From the NCBI GenBank assembly GCA_002407675.1, contig DHNW01000032.1, forward strand, positions 1 through 64,000: 64,000 nucleotides of DNA. The letters are read 5' to 3'. Positions 60,992 through 64,000 of the stretch are shown piece by piece. The notes below the pieces were generated by a model. That model saw only the letters and a program-made list of their open reading frames with translations. It did not search any database and was not told the DNA's origin. Made by a program: the position numbers and the translations under genes. How positions within the stretch are numbered: position 1 is the first letter of the stretch; every line of letters begins with the position of its first letter. Origin of the DNA: Ruminococcaceae bacterium UBA5406 (GTDB lineage: Bacteria; Bacillota; Clostridia; Oscillospirales; Acutalibacteraceae).

Positions 60992-62257
60992 ATGTTTTTA
61001 AAAGAAAATATTCTGCTGGCAGTCACGGGCCTGCGCTCGAATAAAATGCGGGCTTTCTTAACCATGCTCGGCATTATCATCGGCATTGGGTCGGTCATCG
61101 CCATTGTTTCCATCGGCAACGCCGTTACAGCAAGTGTCTCAGACACTATGGCTGGCCTGGGCGCCAACAATATCGAGGTTTACGTTACTCCAAAAGAAGC
61201 CCAGAATTCCACCTACAACGTCACTGTCGGTGGGAATAATATGGATGAAAGCGATCTGATATCCGCCGACCAGATTGCTGCCTTTCAGCAGAAATATTCC
61301 GATGAAATCGCCGGGATTTCCTACCAAGAGAGTCTTGGCAGCGGAAAAGCAAAAGACGGCCGCCGCTACGCTAACGTCTCCGTCTATGGTGTCAATGAGG
61401 GATATGAAAAAGTAAACAACGTGACACTGACAAAAGGGCGTTTCCTTCGTGCAAAAGATATTGAAGGGAACCGCCGGGTAGCAGTTATTTCCGACCGGCT
61501 GGTTTCCAATATGTTCCGGGGGCAGGTTAATCCAATCGGGAAAACGATTGATGTGGATGAAACAAACGGAGAAGAAACCTACACGATTGTCGGCATTTAT
61601 CATTACAAACAGTCTGCCATGCTTGGAATGGCCGTTGCGGATCAGGACCTCCCAACCGACTTGTATATTCCGGTCAGTGTGGCAAAAGAACAGTCTGACT
61701 ATCAAAATTATAAGTATTTCACAGTTCAAACAAAGACCTCAACAAACGCAAAATCTTTCGCAAACAAAATTAACAATTATTTTTCAAAAATTTATGCCAA
61801 TAACTCTGCTTACACCTGCGAAGCCTATAACATGGAATCCGCTATGTCGTCCGTGACAAAGATTCTGAACACCATTTCCACCGCCGTGGCCGCCATTGCC
61901 GCCATTGCCCTTCTTGTCGGCGGCATCGGTGTCATGAATATCATGCTGGTATCCGTCACGGAACGCACAAGGGAAATTGGCACGCGCAAGGCACTTGGAG
62001 CACGGAGCAGCTACATTCGCATGCAGTTTATCGTTGAAGCGGTCATTATCTGTCTTATCGGCGGAATCATCGGGATTATCGTCGGCATTCTATTAGCCTG
62101 GGGCGGCGTGTCGCTGCTGCACCTGAAAATGGTTATTTCGATCCCGACAATTCTTATCAGTGTGGGATTCTCCATGCTGATCGGCATATTCTTCGGGTAT
62201 TACCCGGCAAAGAAAGCCAGCCGCCTCGATCCCATTGACGCACTGCGTTACGAATAA
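60992..62257 (+). CDS. MacB-type ABC permease
   Basis: A 421-aa permease with four helices: one at the N-terminus (MRAFLTMLGIIIGIGSVIAI), then a large extracellular MacB domain (about 55-280), and three at the C-terminus (FtsX block with LVGGIGVMNIMLVSVTERTR, EIGTRKALGA and FGYYPAKKASRLDPIDALRYE). It starts directly after the ATPase stop. Last gene of the operon; adaptor, ATPase and permease together are a complete MacAB-like exporter. Confidence 0.94.
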   Translation: MFLKENILLAVTGLRSNKMRAFLTMLGIIIGIGSVIAIVSIGNAVTASVSDTMAGLGANNIEVYVTPKEAQNSTYNVTVGGNNMDESDLISADQIAAFQQKYSDEIAGISYQESLGSGKAKDGRRYANVSVYGVNEGYEKVNNVTLTKGRFLRAKDIEGNRRVAVISDRLVSNMFRGQVNPIGKTIDVDETNGEETYTIVGIYHYKQSAMLGMAVADQDLPTDLYIPVSVAKEQSDYQNYKYFTVQTKTSTNAKSFANKINNYFSKIYANNSAYTCEAYNMESAMSSVTKILNTISTAVAAIAAIALLVGGIGVMNIMLVSVTERTREIGTRKALGARSSYIRMQFIVEAVIICLIGGIIGIIVGILLAWGGVSLLHLKMVISIPTILISVGFSMLIGIFFGYYPAKKASRLDPIDALRYE

Positions 62258-62281
62258 AAGCGCGGTGCGTCCCCCGAGCGC

Positions 62282-64000
62282 TTACTCCCGGGCACACATC
62301 AAAATTGCCAAAACAGTAACATCGTCATCATGCCCGTCGCTGCGACGGGCAATTGCCTGCGAAACAATAGTTTCAGCTAACTCCTGAGGCAGGTCGCCGT
62401 CCCATTTTTCAATCTCGCTGCAAACCCAGTCCGTACCTGAGCTGAGCGCACCGTCCGACAGAAGGACCAGCAGATCCCCTTCCGAAAGGCTGTCGGAAGT
62501 TTTGGAGAATCGGGTATCATTTAGGATACCGATCGGCAGGCCGGGCATGTCCACAGGTACGGCATGGCCTTTTTTCCTCAGAATGGTCATGGGCGCTCCG
62601 GCTTTCATGAACTCTGCGTTTCCGCTGTAAAGATCCACCGCCGCTATATCCATTGTGGCAAGCGATTCATCCCCCGACTTAACCAGCAGGGCAGAATTGA
62701 CGATTTTCAGCGCCGCATCAAAACCGATTCCGGCTTTGATCAGCCGCTCCATGATTCCGCAGGCCATTGCGCCATCCACCGCCGCACGCCCGCCGGTTCC
62801 CATCCCGTCGCTGATCATAGCAATCTGGCGTCCGTTTCCGTCCGGAAAACAGAGCCAGCTGTCACCGCAGAGCTTCCCGTTGCCGCAAATGTGCTGGGCA
62901 CAACCGGTTTTTGCGCGGTAAATGGGAAGTTCATTCATTCGGATCCGGCACTTTCCTCCCGCCGAACTGATGCATGGCTGTTCAAAATCCCGCCCGCAGA
63001 CGCGGGAAATTTCCCGCTCCAGTTCTGCCCGGTTCAGACGCATACAGTCCGCCGGAAGCGTGACGGCCTCCACAGACATCCGCCCGAACCGGTCGGTGCG
63101 GCAGCTTACGTCAATCGGCTGAATTCCTGCCAGCCGCAGCACTTCCTGTACTTTCTGCGCCGAAGCATAATCAAACTGGTCGTAAAGTTCCAGCTCCGCC
63201 GCCATGTCCTCCAGCATGCTCCCCGTTGTTGTGAACTGATCCGCAACCACGTCCCGAACCTGCTGGGCGCGCCGTTCCGCTGCATCGCGCACAGAAAATT
63301 CGTCGTAATTCCGGTTTACAGCATCCACAATCATGTTCAGCCGGCTGCAGTGCGAAGTAAACTGTGTGCTGAAGTCCGTCCGAGCCACGCGGCCTTTTGA
63401 GCGCAGTTTCTCCGTAAGATCATTGAAGGTATTCATGCTGTCGTTATAATTCCGATCCCAGCAGTACCCTTTCAGGCCGCATGTTCTGCACACTGCGTCG
63501 ATCGCCCGGTTGTAAACTCCATTGATGTCCGGCGCACAGGTCTGCGAAAGCTTTTGGGACACTTCTTCCACCGCCTCCGACACGCTGTTCAGCGCCCGGG
63601 CCGCATAATCAAGTTTCATGATTACGGAACGCTTAAGCCCTTCTGCCCGCTCGGAATCATCGTTGCGCGAAAACAGCCCGACCAGCGCACTTCCCGCTTT
63701 GGCCGGAATCAGCAGGTAAATGACGGTTCCCGCTGTCACTTCGTAAAGACCGTTGATAACCTCCTGCTGATCTCCAACCTGCAGCGAGGCAATTCCGTTA
63801 GCCACAGCAAACGCGGCCGCCGAAGCAAGGCGCCCTACCGGTGAAAATAAACCCGCCGCAAGGCCGCCCAGTGCGTAGGCGCCCGAGAGGTAGTTCAGAC
63901 CCGAAGTGGAAAGACTGAATACCAGACCGGCGGCAATGCCCGCCACGCTGCCGCCCCCCACACCGCCGTAGCGCGCCGCAAACAGGATCATGAGAATGGC
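62282..64000 (-). CDS. spoIIE: stage II sporulation protein E (partial)
   Basis: 572 codons of SpoIIE, the membrane phosphatase that activates SigF in the forespore and links it to the division site. The visible part holds several hydrophobic helices (first 100 residues), the central coiled region with the cysteine cluster CRTCGLKGYCWD, and the C-terminal PP2C phosphatase with metal-binding ISDGMGTGGRA, GAPMTILRKKGH, LLSDGAL and DDDVTVLAIL. The frame is open to the right edge, so the N-terminal membrane part lies outside. Firm evidence of an endospore former. Confidence 0.96.
   Translation of the reverse strand, partial: AILMILFAARYGGVGGGSVAGIAAGLVFSLSTSGLNYLSGAYALGGLAAGLFSPVGRLASAAAFAVANGIASLQVGDQQEVINGLYEVTAGTVIYLLIPAKAGSALVGLFSRNDDSERAEGLKRSVIMKLDYAARALNSVSEAVEEVSQKLSQTCAPDINGVYNRAIDAVCRTCGLKGYCWDRNYNDSMNTFNDLTEKLRSKGRVARTDFSTQFTSHCSRLNMIVDAVNRNYDEFSVRDAAERRAQQVRDVVADQFTTTGSMLEDMAAELELYDQFDYASAQKVQEVLRLAGIQPIDVSCRTDRFGRMSVEAVTLPADCMRLNRAELEREISRVCGRDFEQPCISSAGGKCRIRMNELPIYRAKTGCAQHICGNGKLCGDSWLCFPDGNGRQIAMISDGMGTGGRAAVDGAMACGIMERLIKAGIGFDAALKIVNSALLVKSGDESLATMDIAAVDLYSGNAEFMKAGAPMTILRKKGHAVPVDMPGLPIGILNDTRFSKTSDSLSEGDLLVLLSDGALSSGTDWVCSEIEKWDGDLPQELAETIVSQAIARRSDGHDDDVTVLAILMCARE

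Noticed and set aside
1..64000. CRISPR array, rRNA operon or replication origin
   Set aside because: No regularly spaced repeats, rRNA sequence or DnaA-box cluster was noticed on reading through.

Overview
This window comes from a spore-forming, cellulolytic anaerobe of the class Clostridia, most like the Oscillospiraceae/Ruminococcaceae. The basis is two alpha/beta-type small acid-soluble spore proteins, spoIIE, a GH48 cellulase and a GH74 xyloglucanase that both carry X2 and CBM3 modules, an NADP secondary-alcohol dehydrogenase, and typical Firmicutes promoters and Shine-Dalgarno (SD) sequences. No sequence search was run; family names come from motifs and architecture.

Main result: a sporulation-type CE4 polysaccharide deacetylase gene is cut in two. 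Its 5' part lies at 24836-25365 and its 3' part at 44316-44598, separated by 18,950 bp. The last gene of the insert (42820-44289) is a large serine recombinase that ends 24 bp before the right junction. Joining the halves at a shared GA dinucleotide gives an uninterrupted 813-nt gene (270 aa) and rebuilds the family motif DVDSLDW. The rebuilt attB is a dyad, CCAGT-N8-GA-N8-ACTGG. Two spore-protein genes follow directly. The layout matches skin-type elements that interrupt sporulation genes and excise during development; excision itself is inferred.

Left flank (1-24.8 kb): GH48 cellulase; DUF4317 gene; ArsR/ArsP-like permease/thioredoxin operon; a P-type ATPase under a NiCo (czcD) riboswitch with an overlapping terminator; PAP2 phosphatase; HTH gene; frameshifted MFS gene; FetAB-like iron exporter; secondary-alcohol dehydrogenase with a palindromic operator; a two-component system with an ABC exporter (one ATPase, two large FtsX-type permeases and a permease remnant); an IS3-like transposase remnant; tRNA-Ala(GGC).

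Insert (25.4-44.3 kb): a LacI-controlled alpha-1,6-glucan locus (binding protein, two permeases, intracellular GH66, GH13 oligo-1,6-glucosidase) with two GTAAAC-type operators; GrpB-like and PNPOx-like genes; a MoxR/DUF58/DUF4129-like trio; the secreted GH74 xyloglucanase; a 55-aa ORF; the recombinase.

Right flank (44.6-64 kb): two SASP genes around an unknown gene; F420 ligase-like protein; an operon of a small export-type membrane protein and two flavoproteins; a copper operon (38-aa membrane peptide, CopZ, CopA); LCP protein; metG-tatD; a decayed patch (LytTR regulator, kinase stub, M50 fragment); a four-gene TolC/MacA/MacB-type efflux operon; and spoIIE, which runs off the right end.
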